Made by a program: the position numbers and the translations under genes. This document shows positions 35,500 through 44,005 of a stretch of DNA of 64,000 nt, one piece after another. Positions within the stretch are counted from its first letter, which is position 1; the number at the start of each line of letters is the position of its first letter. The stretch spans positions 622,001 through 686,000 of the forward strand of contig NZ_CP134494.1 of NCBI RefSeq assembly GCF_031759225.1, written 5' to 3'. This DNA is from Mesobacillus jeotgali. Its GTDB lineage: Bacteria > Bacillota > Bacilli > Bacillales > Cytobacillaceae. The notes beneath the pieces were generated by a model. The model saw only the letters and a list, made by a program, of their open reading frames with translations. It had not been told where the DNA came from and did not search any database.

Positions 35500-35513
35500 C
35501 CCGCTATAGCGGG
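35500..35513. promoter_or_regulatory. 14-bp palindrome upstream of gntP
   Basis: CCCGCTATAGCGGG is a perfect palindrome 31 bases before the gntP start, in the gntK-gntP space. It may be an operator or an mRNA hairpin that tunes gntP. The rest of this 187-bp space holds several short TCTTTGATA/CTCTGATAG repeats. Confidence 0.5.
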
Positions 35514-35656
35514 GTATTTCCTCTGTAAAATAAAGCGCTAACATTTTTGTGCGGGGATCAAATGTCCCCTTATTAAAGATTGATTATGAGGCGATCACTA
35601 AGTGTGATTCTTTTTTGCAGTGATGCCTTATTTAATCAAACTTCTTTGATAATCCC

Positions 35657-37192
35657 TTATCGAATCAGGCTTCTCTGATAGTTTGCGATTCTCGAATAAT
35701 CCTGTTCCAGTGCCCGGGATAAGCTGATGAAAATCGGCACGAGCTGTCTGTATTCTTTTGCCGCTTCTTCGTTCGGCGTGTGCTTGTGGGTGCTGCCGAT
35801 CATCTCGGAAGCAACTTCAAATGAGTCAATTTTACCTGTTGCATAGAGTCCGAGGATGCAAGCACCAAGGCAAGAGCTTTCATAGCTTTCCGGAACGACC
35901 ACCTCGATGTCAAAAATATCGGACATCATCTGGCGCCACACATCTGATCTTGCAAAGCCGCCTGTAGCCTGGATTCGTGTAACCGGGCTTTCCATCGCTT
36001 CCGTAAGCGCTAAGAAAACGGTATACAGGTTGAAAATGACACCCTCTAATGCGGCACGGATCATATGCTCTTTTTTATGGGACATCGTCAGTCCGAAAAA
36101 GGAACCGCGGACATCAGGATTCCATAAAGGAGCACGCTCACCAGCAAGGTATGGATGGAACAGCAAACCTTCCGCTCCCGGCCTTACGCGTTCAGCGATT
36201 TTTGTTAAAACATTGTAAGGATCGATGCCTAAACGCTTTGCCGTTTCGACCTCAGATGCTGCGAATTCATCGCGGATCCAGCGAAGGACCATTCCGCCAT
36301 TGTTGACAGGACCGCCGATGACCCAGTGATTCTCGGTCAGGGCGTAGCAGAAAATGCGGCCTTTTTCATCGGTTTGCGGCTCGTCGATGATCGTACGGAT
36401 TGCACCGCTTGTCCCGATCGTGACCGCAATCTCACCTTTGCCAATCGCATTGACGCCGAGGTTGGAAAGGACACCGTCACTTGCTCCAATGACGAAAGGA
36501 GTTTCCGGTTCAATCCCGACTTGCTTCGCTAATTCTGGATTGCAATTCGTGAAGGTTTTTGTTGTCGGTACAAGCTCGGATAATTGGTCTTTCGTGATCC
36601 CCGCAATTTGCAGAGCCTCTTCATCCCATTCCAGCTTTTTAAGATTCATCATCCCCATCGCTGACGCAAGCGAGTGGTCAACCACATACTGGTCAAAGAA
36701 CTTTTTAAAAATAAATTCCTTGATCCCGATATATTTCTTCGCTTTCGCAGCAATTTCTGGACGCTCATTCACGATCCATGTGATTTTGCTTAATGGCGAC
36801 ATCGGATGAATCGGCGTTCCCGTGCGCTTGTAAATTTCGTGTCCGTTCAGTTCTGTTTTGATTTTGTGCGTCCAAGCTTCACTGCGGTTATCCGCCCAGG
36901 TGATGCATGGAGTAAGCGGCTGATCATTTTCATCTATCGCAATGACGCTATGCATTGCGCTGCTGAATGAAATGAAAGCCAGCTTTTTTTGCTTATTGTG
37001 TTTCATGATCTTCGTAATGGCAGTCAGGACCGCCATATAAATTTCTTCAGGATCTTGCTCGGCTGTTGAGATATCCGGCGTATGAAGCGGGTATCCGATG
37101 TTCTCCTGCTGGATGACTTCGCCTTTTTCGCTGAAAAGGACAGCCTTGGTACTAGTCGTACCGATGTCGACCCCTAGCATATATTCAGTCAC
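35657..37192 (-). CDS. gntK: gluconokinase GntK (FGGY family)
   Basis: The 511-residue kinase converts gluconate to 6-phosphogluconate. It begins MLGVDIGTTSTKAVLF (phosphate-binding loop) and has both FGGY halves, with GASDGVLSNLGVNAIGKGEIAVTIG and ATGGFARSDVWRQMMSDIFD typical of gluconokinases. The start overlaps the gntR stop by eight bases, so translation is probably coupled. The product enters the pentose phosphate pathway. Confidence 0.92.
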   Translation of the reverse strand: MTEYMLGVDIGTTSTKAVLFSEKGEVIQQENIGYPLHTPDISTAEQDPEEIYMAVLTAITKIMKHNKQKKLAFISFSSAMHSVIAIDENDQPLTPCITWADNRSEAWTHKIKTELNGHEIYKRTGTPIHPMSPLSKITWIVNERPEIAAKAKKYIGIKEFIFKKFFDQYVVDHSLASAMGMMNLKKLEWDEEALQIAGITKDQLSELVPTTKTFTNCNPELAKQVGIEPETPFVIGASDGVLSNLGVNAIGKGEIAVTIGTSGAIRTIIDEPQTDEKGRIFCYALTENHWVIGGPVNNGGMVLRWIRDEFAASEVETAKRLGIDPYNVLTKIAERVRPGAEGLLFHPYLAGERAPLWNPDVRGSFFGLTMSHKKEHMIRAALEGVIFNLYTVFLALTEAMESPVTRIQATGGFARSDVWRQMMSDIFDIEVVVPESYESSCLGACILGLYATGKIDSFEVASEMIGSTHKHTPNEEAAKEYRQLVPIFISLSRALEQDYSRIANYQRSLIR

Positions 37193-37913
37193 TTTTCTCC
37201 ACTCCCTTGGAAAGCGTTTGTTGCGATATCCAAAGGTCGTCTACTTTACCTTGAACATCATCAAAATTTTGGTGTAAGGATTTAATCATCAGGTCGCGAT
37301 TCTTCGTTTTGATGGCTTCAATATAAAGCTCGTGATTTTCGAGGATGCGATCGAAATCCTCATATTTTTCTTCGATCCTTGCCCGCATCGATAAAAGTAT
37401 GAAAGCTTCCATGACGGGCTTCGTGTTATCCCAGATCATTCTGATATAAGAATGGTTGATGGCCCGGATGATCGTTTCATGGAAAAGAACATCCTGAAGG
37501 CTGAACTCGTCGGCATCCTTGTACTTGATGGCAATTTTCATCATTTCGAGAATTTTGCTCAGTTCAACTACCAAATTCGTTGTATCTATTTTTATGAGAC
37601 GTTCAAAAACAAATGATTCAATCAATAACCGGACATCGTAAATCTCTTCGATATCCTTTTCAGTGAGGCCGATGACCACGGCACCCATTCTTTCCAGGCG
37701 GATCAGGTTTTCAGCTGAAAGAATTTTAAGCGCTTCACGGATCGGTGAACGGCTAACGTTAAAATCAGCAGCCAGTTTGTTCTCCGAAAGGATGGCACCG
37801 CTTTCAATCAAGCCCGAAATAATTTGCATTCGCAGCTCACTCGCAACCCGGTCACCCGTTGAAGCCTTAGAAAGCCATTTTTGCGGATAAAGAAAATTAC
37901 TGTTTTCCGTCAT
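37185..37913 (-). CDS. gntR: gluconate operon repressor GntR
   Basis: The 242-residue protein has an N-terminal winged helix (about 18-85, with ENKLAADFNVSRSPIREALKIL) and a FadR-type C-terminal ligand domain (about 95-225). It is the first gene of gntRKP. The start is ATG 37913 after AGGAAGGTGAGAAA. A longer frame to 38057 runs through the promoter and is not used. A perfect B. subtilis-type GntR operator lies in its promoter, so it is autoregulated and released by gluconate. Confidence 0.92.
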   Translation of the reverse strand: MTENSNFLYPQKWLSKASTGDRVASELRMQIISGLIESGAILSENKLAADFNVSRSPIREALKILSAENLIRLERMGAVVIGLTEKDIEEIYDVRLLIESFVFERLIKIDTTNLVVELSKILEMMKIAIKYKDADEFSLQDVLFHETIIRAINHSYIRMIWDNTKPVMEAFILLSMRARIEEKYEDFDRILENHELYIEAIKTKNRDLMIKSLHQNFDDVQGKVDDLWISQQTLSKGVEKSD

Positions 37914-37939
37914 TTTCTCACCTTCCTGGTTAATCAAGT

Positions 37940-37957
37940 ATACTTGTATACAAGTAT
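37940..37957. promoter_or_regulatory. GntR operator
   Basis: ATACTTGTATACAAGTAT is an 18-base perfect palindrome identical to the established B. subtilis GntR operator. It lies just downstream of the -10 box and covers the expected start of transcription. Confidence 0.93.
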
Positions 37958-37983
37958 TATAAAACGAATACAAAAAAATGCAA
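37956..37983 (-). promoter_or_regulatory. SigA-type promoter of gntRKP
   Basis: On the reverse strand TTGCAT (37983-37978) and TATAAT (37961-37956) are 16 bases apart. The -10 abuts the GntR operator and the -35 overlaps a cre site. Confidence 0.75.
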
Positions 37984-37992
37984 GCGTTTTCT
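37978..37992. promoter_or_regulatory. cre site (CcpA) of the gnt operon
   Basis: ATGCAAGCGTTTTCT fits the consensus WTGNAANCGNWNNCW at every position and overlaps the -35 box, so CcpA bound there would block transcription when glucose is present. Confidence 0.85.
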
Positions 37993-38078
37993 ATTATGAT
38001 TATTATGGCAAAATCTTTTGTGGTCATTCGAGGATGGAGGGATTTTACTGGTGGCAAGGGTGTTGAGGCGGAACATGT

Positions 38079-39118
38079 GCCCGTGAAAGAGGAAGTTGGA
38101 AGAGCACTGACACAAGAGGAGGGAGCATGTGCCCGAAAAAGGGATTGCGCCAGGATTACGGTAGCAGAAAGTTCGTAGCTGCGCCCGAAAAAGGGACCGC
38201 GCCAGGATTATGGTAGCAGAATGTTCAAAGCTGCGCCCGAAAAAGGGACCGTGCCAGGATTACGGTAGCAGAATGTTCAAAGCTGCGCCCGAAAAAGGGA
38301 CCGCGCCAGGATTACGGTAGCAGAAAGTTCGTAGCTGCGCCCGAAAAAGGGACCGCGCCAGGATTACGGTAGCAGAAAGTTCGAAGCTGTACCCGAAAAA
38401 GGGATCGCGCCAGGATTACGGTAGCAGAAAGTTCGTAGCTGCGCCCGAAAAAGGAATCCCGCCTGAATTACGGTAGCAGAATGTTCAAAGCTGCGCCCGA
38501 AAAAGGGACCGCGCCAGGATTACGGTAGCAGAATGTTCAAAGCTGCGCCCGAAAAAGGGATCGCGCCAGGATTACGGTAGCAGAAAGTTCGAAGCTGCAC
38601 CCGAAAAAGTGACCGCGCCAGGATTACGGTAGCAGAAAGTTCGTAGCTGCGCCCGAAAAAGGGACCGCGCCAGGATTACGGTAGCAGAAAGTTCGTAGCT
38701 GCGCCCGAAAAAGTGACCGCGCCAGGATTACGGTAGCAGAAAGTTCGTAGCTGCGCCCGAAAAAGGGACCGCGCCAAGATTACGGTAGCAGAAAGTTCGA
38801 AGCTGCACCCGAAAAAGGGATCGCGCCAGGATCACGGTAGCAGAAAGTTCGAAGCTGCGCCCGAAAAAGTGACCGCGCCAGGATTACGGTAGCAGAATGT
38901 TCAAAGCTGCGCCCGAAAAAGGGACCACGCCAGGATTACGGTAGCAGAAAGTTCGAAGCTGTGCCCGAAAAAGGGACCGTGCCAGGATTACGGTAGCAGA
39001 ATGTTCAAAGCTGCGACCGAAAAAGGGACCACGCCAGGATTACGGTAGCAGAAAGTTCGAAGCTGTGCCCGAAAAAGGGACCGTCCTGAATTACGGTAGC
39101 AGAAAGTTCGAAGCTGCA
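38079..39118. repeat. tandem array of about twenty 52-bp units
   Basis: GCCCGAAAAA or a close variant recurs every 52 bases from 38131 to 39067 (19 copies). A degenerate copy at 38079 is in exact phase. Each unit carries CCCGAAAAAGGGA, GCGCCAGGATTACGGTAGCA and AGTTCG(A/T)AGCTG. Variants such as GTAGCTGCG, AAAGCTGCG and GAAGCTGTG alternate along the array, which suggests past unequal exchange. There is no strong inverted repeat and no frame. It fills most of the 1250-bp space between gntR and the NERD-domain gene. Confidence 0.95.
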
Positions 39119-39121
39119 CAA

Positions 39122-39152
39122 AACAAAAAGTGTCCGCAAAAATCGGACACTG
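39122..39152 (-). terminator. intrinsic terminator of the NERD-domain gene
   Basis: AGTGTCCG (39129-39136) pairs with CGGACACT (39144-39151). On the reverse strand a T-run follows. Confidence 0.8.
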
Positions 39153-39163
39153 ATCAAGGATTA

Positions 39164-40069
39164 TTATTCGTAATATCGCCTATTAAAATCACCAATGTAG
39201 GTAAGGTTATCTTTTAATATTCTTCTAAGGGTTTTCTTAGACAAAATGCCGCCACTCCAATCAAATATAGTCTGCGTTGTAACCTTAAATTCAGGAAACA
39301 GCAGTTGAAATTCCTTAACAGTTCGGACAACAGCGGTATCAATATTCCCCGTGTGGCCACAGTGACTGCAAATGAATTTGCTTTTACTATGAAATTCACA
39401 AAACCCTCCGCATTCCCCACAAATAACCCCCTTCCTCAACAGTTCAAAATCATAACCTGGCACTTTTGAATACGGTGACTTCGTAATATGCAATGACAAT
39501 AATGCTTCGGCCAATTTGGTATGTTTGCTATTCAGCTTCGAAGAGGTTCTGTTCATTTTATCCATAAAGCGGTTGAGTTGGTTTGGCAAAACAATGGGTG
39601 ATTTCAATGGTGCTTGCAGAAGGGCGAATTCCGGGTTGATGAACACGAGGTGAGGTTCAAGAGGAATGTAGAAGCCAAGTTCCTTGAGCAGTTGTTTAAG
39701 GAGTGATTCTGCGCGGCTTAGTTGGTGGAGGGGGTTTTTGGTTTCTTTGCCGGCGGCAGTCTTGAATTTGTCTCCATCGAGATAGTAGTCCCCTTCAAGA
39801 TTCTTCACTTCAAAAAGGTGCAGACGGTCCTGTGTGATCACGAAGGAGTCGATTTGAAAAAGGGTGCCATTCACTTCCAGCAACAGGTCGTTGATAATGA
39901 GACTTTCAACTCGATGATTCGTAAACCATTGGTCGAATTGCACTTCACCTTCATAGCCTTTCTCCAGTGTCCACAGGTATTGCGCATCTTTCTCTTCCAA
40001 TTCCATCCGTGGCTGAAGGGATTGCAAGATTACTAATTCTTCTGGTTTGGTTCTTTCTTTTAAGATCAT
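39164..40069 (-). CDS. NERD (nuclease-related) domain protein with zinc ribbon
   Basis: The 301-residue protein has an N-terminal NERD domain (about 35-150) with the pattern GYEGEVQFDQWF, then IDSFVITQDRLHLFEVKNLEG, in which Asp, Glu and Lys form a restriction-endonuclease-like core. A zinc ribbon follows near 215-240 (CGECGGFCEF, then CSHCG), and a short helix-turn-helix-like end contains GGILSKKTLRRILKD. A DNA-processing role is likely but unproven. It starts at ATG 40069 after GGAAGTGG. It is flanked by the 52-bp array. Confidence 0.8.
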   Translation of the reverse strand: MILKERTKPEELVILQSLQPRMELEEKDAQYLWTLEKGYEGEVQFDQWFTNHRVESLIINDLLLEVNGTLFQIDSFVITQDRLHLFEVKNLEGDYYLDGDKFKTAAGKETKNPLHQLSRAESLLKQLLKELGFYIPLEPHLVFINPEFALLQAPLKSPIVLPNQLNRFMDKMNRTSSKLNSKHTKLAEALLSLHITKSPYSKVPGYDFELLRKGVICGECGGFCEFHSKSKFICSHCGHTGNIDTAVVRTVKEFQLLFPEFKVTTQTIFDWSGGILSKKTLRRILKDNLTYIGDFNRRYYE

Positions 40070-40145
40070 ATTCCACTTCCTTTCTTCTTCATTTTAAAAA
40101 AAGCGAAAGTAAAAAACAGTGAACATTTTCCAACATTTTAGAATC

Positions 40146-40174
40146 TTGATTTAAATAAAACATTCTGATACTAT
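40146..40174 (+). promoter_or_regulatory. SigA-type promoter ahead of the lysine riboswitch
   Basis: TTGATT (40146-40151) and TACTAT (40169-40174) are 17 bases apart. Transcription would begin about 15-20 bases before the first conserved riboswitch bases. Confidence 0.7.
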
Positions 40175-40196
40175 TAACCTAATTTCATATGATCTT

Positions 40197-40381
40197 ATCA
40201 GATCGGTGAGGTAGAGGAGCGAATAACAAGAGTAGTCCATCGGAGTATGACATCGTTGATGATGGATGAAAGGGTTGTTTGCCGAAGCGTGGCCAGGGTC
40301 AGACTGGTTACTGCTGGGATGCTTCCTGAATAAGGAGCAGACTGTCATGCTTGTTTTTGTGCATGGAGAACTACTGATCGA
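40197..40381 (+). ncRNA. lysine riboswitch (L box)
   Basis: All the conserved L-box blocks occur in order: GTAGAGGAGCGAA, AAGAGTAGTC, GGATGAAAGGG, GCCGAAGCG, TGCTGGG, GACTGTCATGC and GCATGGAGAACTAC. Variable stems lie between them (CCATC/GATGG, GCATG/CATGC). The element is followed by a strong intrinsic terminator, so it should stop transcription when lysine is bound. The downstream genes are an amidohydrolase and an AGCS symporter, not a known lysine biosynthesis or LysP gene. Confidence 0.95.
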
Positions 40382-40403
40382 AATGGAGGATAACGTATAT
40401 TGT

Positions 40404-40444
40404 AAAAAGCAATGATAGGTTATTTTCTATCATTGCTTTTTTGC
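40404..40444 (+). terminator. riboswitch-controlled terminator
   Basis: AAAAAGCAATGATAG (40404-40418) pairs with CTATCATTGCTTTTT and runs into a T-tract. It lies 23 bases after the aptamer and 120 bases before the amidohydrolase start. Confidence 0.92.
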
Positions 40445-40488
40445 ATGCGTAGAGCTTTTCCACTATCCCCTTCAGTCAAACTCCTTTT

Positions 40489-40504
40489 GCATACGTCCGT
40501 ATGC
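40489..40504. promoter_or_regulatory. palindrome in the amidohydrolase leader
   Basis: GCATACG and CGTATGC are perfect arms around TC, between the riboswitch terminator and the ribosome site. It could be a second control point or a chance hairpin. Confidence 0.45.
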
Positions 40505-40563
40505 GCACTCCGAACATTTTCAAGCATGACCTGTCTCACTTTTAACCAAAGGAGAGAATCATC

Positions 40564-42159
40564 TTGAGAACCATCTACACAAACGGAACGATCTACACAT
40601 TCAATTCACGCAAACCTATTGTCCAGGCCGTCGTCATCGAACATGGCCGTTTCATCGATATGGGAACCTCAGCTGATATGGTGCTGCAATGGGGCAGCAA
40701 CGCGCAAATCATCGACCTTGAGGGAAAGACTGCGACTCCTGGCTTGATTGACAGCCATCTTCACTTATCCATCATGGCCGACAGTTTTATCAATCTTGAT
40801 TTTGTTGGAGTCACTTCCAAGCATGACATGCTCGCTAAAATCCAGGAAAAAGCCAGTCAGCTTGAGCCAGGCCAGTGGATAGTCGGCAGCAGCTGGGACG
40901 AGAATCTTTTTACCGATGGGGGAATTCCAACGATTGCTGAGCTGGATTATGTGGCGCCAGCCAACCCGCTGTTTATGACGAGGACATGCCTTCATGCGGC
41001 AATCGTCAACAGCAAGGCGCTTGAAGTGAGTGGCTATCACCCAGCGATTTCGGTTCCGGAAGGCGGAACGATCGTGTTGGATGAATGGACGAAGCAGCCG
41101 ACCGGACTGTTCCTGGAATCTGCGATGAACCTGATCAGGCAGCATATTCCTGAGCGCTCGTACGATGATTGGAAAAACGCGATGCGCCAGACGATGCATT
41201 TTGCGATGAGCAAAGGGCTGACGAGTGTCCATACGAATGACCCGCTCTATCTTGGCGGCCTTGAAATGACATGGAACATTTTCAATGAGCTGCTGAACGG
41301 GGAACAGGTGGGCTTGCGAAGCAATCTTCTGATCAACCATGAGTTTTTACCAAATCTAAAAGAAGCCGGAATGTACACGGGCTTTGGCAATGACACTTTG
41401 AATATCGGCGCTGTTAAAATTTTTGCCGATGGAGCGTTCGGTAGGAGGACTGCGCTGCTGTCAGAAGAATACAGCGACGCGCCGGGTCACTACGGCAATG
41501 CGATGTATGACCAGGAGCAGATGTACGAAATCGTCCGTGGTGCAAGAGAACTGGACATGCCGATTGCGGTCCATACGATTGGCGACAAAGCGCTCGAAAA
41601 TATGCTGGACGTGCTCGATAAATTTCCAGCCGCCGCGTATCGCGACAGGCTGATCCATGCTCAGGTTCTGCGGGAGGAACTGATTCCTCGCCTGAAAGCG
41701 CCAAGCCGGATTGCTGATATCCAGCCGCGCTTCATCGCCAGCGATTTCCCGTGGGTGCAGGAGCGCCTTGGAGAAAAGCGGATCAAGCTATCATATGCAT
41801 GGAAAACGCTGATGGAAGCTGGCGTCATTTGTGCTGGCGGCTCTGACTCTCCGGTTGAGCCGGTTGACCCAATCCTCGGAATCCACGCAGCCGTGACACG
41901 CAAAAAGCCGGGTGAAACCCATGAAGGCTATGTGCCAGAACAGAAGCTGTCGATGGTGGATGCATTCCGCCTGTTCACCGAGCTGGGTGCGTATCCAACG
42001 AACGAAGAGACCATTAAAGGCACGATTGCTCGCGGCAAACTTGCCGATATGACGGTATACTCCGCGAATCCATTTGAAATGGCAGATCCAGATGAACTGT
42101 TAACGATGGACATCGAAATGACGATCATCGGCGGGGAGATCATGTATCGGAAGAACTGA
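40564..42159 (+). CDS. YtcJ-like amidohydrolase (amidohydrolase_3 family)
   Basis: The 531-residue protein has the metal-dependent amidohydrolase barrel: His65 and His67 in GLIDSHLHLS, further His residues in VHTIGDKALE and LIHAQVL, and Asp in CAGGSDSPVEP. This belongs to PF07969, whose members hydrolyse amide bonds in diverse small molecules. TTG 40564 follows AAAGGAGAGAATC. It has no signal peptide, so it is cytosolic. It is the first gene behind the lysine riboswitch and is followed by a symporter gene. The substrate may be a lysine-containing amide, which is inference from context. Confidence 0.88.
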   Translation: MRTIYTNGTIYTFNSRKPIVQAVVIEHGRFIDMGTSADMVLQWGSNAQIIDLEGKTATPGLIDSHLHLSIMADSFINLDFVGVTSKHDMLAKIQEKASQLEPGQWIVGSSWDENLFTDGGIPTIAELDYVAPANPLFMTRTCLHAAIVNSKALEVSGYHPAISVPEGGTIVLDEWTKQPTGLFLESAMNLIRQHIPERSYDDWKNAMRQTMHFAMSKGLTSVHTNDPLYLGGLEMTWNIFNELLNGEQVGLRSNLLINHEFLPNLKEAGMYTGFGNDTLNIGAVKIFADGAFGRRTALLSEEYSDAPGHYGNAMYDQEQMYEIVRGARELDMPIAVHTIGDKALENMLDVLDKFPAAAYRDRLIHAQVLREELIPRLKAPSRIADIQPRFIASDFPWVQERLGEKRIKLSYAWKTLMEAGVICAGGSDSPVEPVDPILGIHAAVTRKKPGETHEGYVPEQKLSMVDAFRLFTELGAYPTNEETIKGTIARGKLADMTVYSANPFEMADPDELLTMDIEMTIIGGEIMYRKN

Positions 42160-42162
42160 TAA

Positions 42163-42345
42163 TCAGCAAAGCAACAAAGATCAACGATTAGCAAAACAAC
42201 AAAGATTAACAATCAGTGAAGCAACAAAGATTACAATCAGCAAAGCAACAAAGATCAACGATTAGCAAAACAACAAAGATTAACAATCAGCGAAGCAACA
42301 AAGGTCAATGCACAGCGAAGCAACAAAGATCAACGAACAGCAAAG
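42163..42345. repeat. seven tandem 25-bp units between the two riboswitch-controlled genes
   Basis: CAACAAAG recurs at 42172, 42197, 42222, 42246, 42271, 42296 and 42321, with a period of 25 (once 24). Each unit is close to AGCAAAGCAACAAAGATC plus AACGATT. A short, purine-rich, C/A-rich RNA with little structure would result. Frames within it are chance. Confidence 0.92.
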
Positions 42346-42355
42346 GGGAGACAGC

Positions 42356-43825
42356 ATGGATCACGTGTTATCGAGTTTATCAGCATTCTTATGGGGGTTG
42401 CCTTTAATCCTCACAATGGTTTTTGTCGGGCTTTATTTTACAATCGGGAGCGGCTTCTTTCAGTTCAGGCACCTGCCGCATATCCTGAAGGCGACCTTCA
42501 GCAGTATTTTTAAAAAGGAAAAGACAGAGGATGGGAAGAAAGGGGTCATCTCATCCTTTGAAGCAGTATCGACAGCGATCGGCGGTTCTGTTGGCGTCGC
42601 GAACATAGGTGGTGTTGCCACAGCCATCGCGGTGGGAGGACCCGGTGCGATCTTCTGGATGTGGATCACCGCTTTGCTCGGGATGATCATCAAGACGGTT
42701 GAGGTCACCTTGTCGGTTTATTACCGAAGCACGGATGAAAATGGCGACCCGTACGGCGGGCCGACTTATTATATGGAAAAGGGGCTTGGGGAAGAGCGCA
42801 ATTTTAAATATTGGATTTTCCCTGCAGTCATTTTCGGATTCGGTATTTTTTCAACATTCTTTATTACGATGCAAAATTACACAATCTCTGAAGCGATCAG
42901 TTCTACATTTGATATTGGGATGATCCCTGCATCGATCCTCTTCTCGATTCTTGTCTATTTTGTCGTCTGGGGCGGGATCAAACATATCGGGAAGCTGGCG
43001 TCGAAGCTTGTTCCGGCGATGGTTCTGTTCTATGTTGTAGCAGGTCTGTTCATCATCATTTCGAATATTACTCAAATGGGCAATGTATTTGCATTGATTT
43101 TCGACGGAGCATTTGGCGGAACGGCTGCGGTTGGCGGCTTTGCCGGTGCGGCGGTTGCCCAGGTCATCCACATGGGGATGGCGCGCTCGGTTTACAGCAA
43201 TGAAGCAGGCTGGGGAATTTCTCCGATGATCCACTCGACTGCGAAGGTCGACCATCCGGTAAAACAGGGCATCTGGGGTGCTTTTGAGGTATTCATAGAT
43301 ACCATCATCGTGTCTTCAATCACGGCATTCACGATCATTATCACCGGAGCATGGTCCACAGGCCTGACCGGAGCAGACCTGACGCTTACGGCGTTCGAAA
43401 CGGGAATCGGTTCATTCGGCCGGATCACGATTGCCGTATCGATCCTGTTATTCGGTCTGACGACGGTGACAGGCTGGTACTCTTATTACGAAATTGTGCT
43501 GCGCCACCTTTTAAAAGGAAAATCAAAGGTGAAAAACAGAATCCTGAAAACATTCATTTATTTGTACCCAATCCCAGGGACGCTGATGGTCGTCTACGGA
43601 GTCGTATTCGGCCTGCCAGGGCAGACGGTATGGTATTTCGCGGACATCTCATCTGCCATCCCGACTTTCATCAACGTTGTCGTCATCCTCATCCTCGGAA
43701 AGCAATTCTTCGCGCTGTTGAAGGATTACAAAGCCAGGTATCTCGGAATCGGAAAAATCGATCCGGACTTCGCGCTGTTTTATGAAGACAAAGTGGAGAG
43801 GGACAAGAAGAAAAAAGCAAGTTAA
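42356..43825 (+). CDS. AGCS-family sodium:amino acid symporter
   Basis: The 489-residue protein has about ten to eleven membrane helices and the alanine/glycine:cation symporter signature: GSGFFQFRHLPHI near the start, GVANIGGVATAIAVGGPGA, and MGMARSVYSNEAGWGISP. The family imports alanine, glycine and related amino acids with sodium. ATG 42356 follows AAAGGGGAG. It shares the transcript of the riboswitch-controlled amidohydrolase, so the real cargo may be lysine or a lysine derivative, which is inference only. Confidence 0.9.
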   Translation: MDHVLSSLSAFLWGLPLILTMVFVGLYFTIGSGFFQFRHLPHILKATFSSIFKKEKTEDGKKGVISSFEAVSTAIGGSVGVANIGGVATAIAVGGPGAIFWMWITALLGMIIKTVEVTLSVYYRSTDENGDPYGGPTYYMEKGLGEERNFKYWIFPAVIFGFGIFSTFFITMQNYTISEAISSTFDIGMIPASILFSILVYFVVWGGIKHIGKLASKLVPAMVLFYVVAGLFIIISNITQMGNVFALIFDGAFGGTAAVGGFAGAAVAQVIHMGMARSVYSNEAGWGISPMIHSTAKVDHPVKQGIWGAFEVFIDTIIVSSITAFTIIITGAWSTGLTGADLTLTAFETGIGSFGRITIAVSILLFGLTTVTGWYSYYEIVLRHLLKGKSKVKNRILKTFIYLYPIPGTLMVVYGVVFGLPGQTVWYFADISSAIPTFINVVVILILGKQFFALLKDYKARYLGIGKIDPDFALFYEDKVERDKKKKAS

Positions 43826-43833
43826 TTAGAAGG

Positions 43834-43868
43834 CGCTTGGATTTTAATTAAATCCAAGCGTTTTTATT
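43834..43868 (+). terminator. intrinsic terminator of the riboswitch operon
   Basis: CGCTTGGATTT (43834-43844) pairs perfectly with AAATCCAAGCG (43850-43860), followed by TTTTTATTT. Confidence 0.9.
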
Positions 43869-43931
43869 TCCCAACCTTTAGCTCGTTTCTATTAATCTGG
43901 CTAACTTTCTCTAAAAGGATGCCAAAAGCTC

Positions 43932-43958
43932 TAAAAAAAAAAGAATATAAGCCGAAAT
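43932..43958 (+). promoter_or_regulatory. SigD-type (motility) promoter
   Basis: TAAA (43932-43935) and GCCGAAAT (43951-43958) are 15 bases apart. The SigD consensus is TAAA-N15-GCCGATAT, so one position differs. It lies 48 bases before the chemoreceptor start. Confidence 0.82.
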
Positions 43959-44005
43959 ACTTAGTAGATAGAATACGGTGCGATTTGCGCTGCTAAGGAG
44001 AGCGG

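Noticed and set aside
35520..35545. cre site upstream of gntP
   Set aside because: The best window around AGCGCTTTA has two mismatches to the consensus at fixed positions.
38079..39118. CRISPR array
   Set aside because: The full 52-bp unit is repeated with no unique spacers between short repeats, and there are no cas genes.
40197..40381. T-box or other amino-acid leader
   Set aside because: No T-box sequence TGGNACCGCG is present, and every L-box block is found in order instead.
42216..42407. 63-codon gene within the 25-bp repeats
   Set aside because: It is a frame through the array (SAKQQRSTISKT...), has no ribosome site and overlaps the symporter start in another frame.
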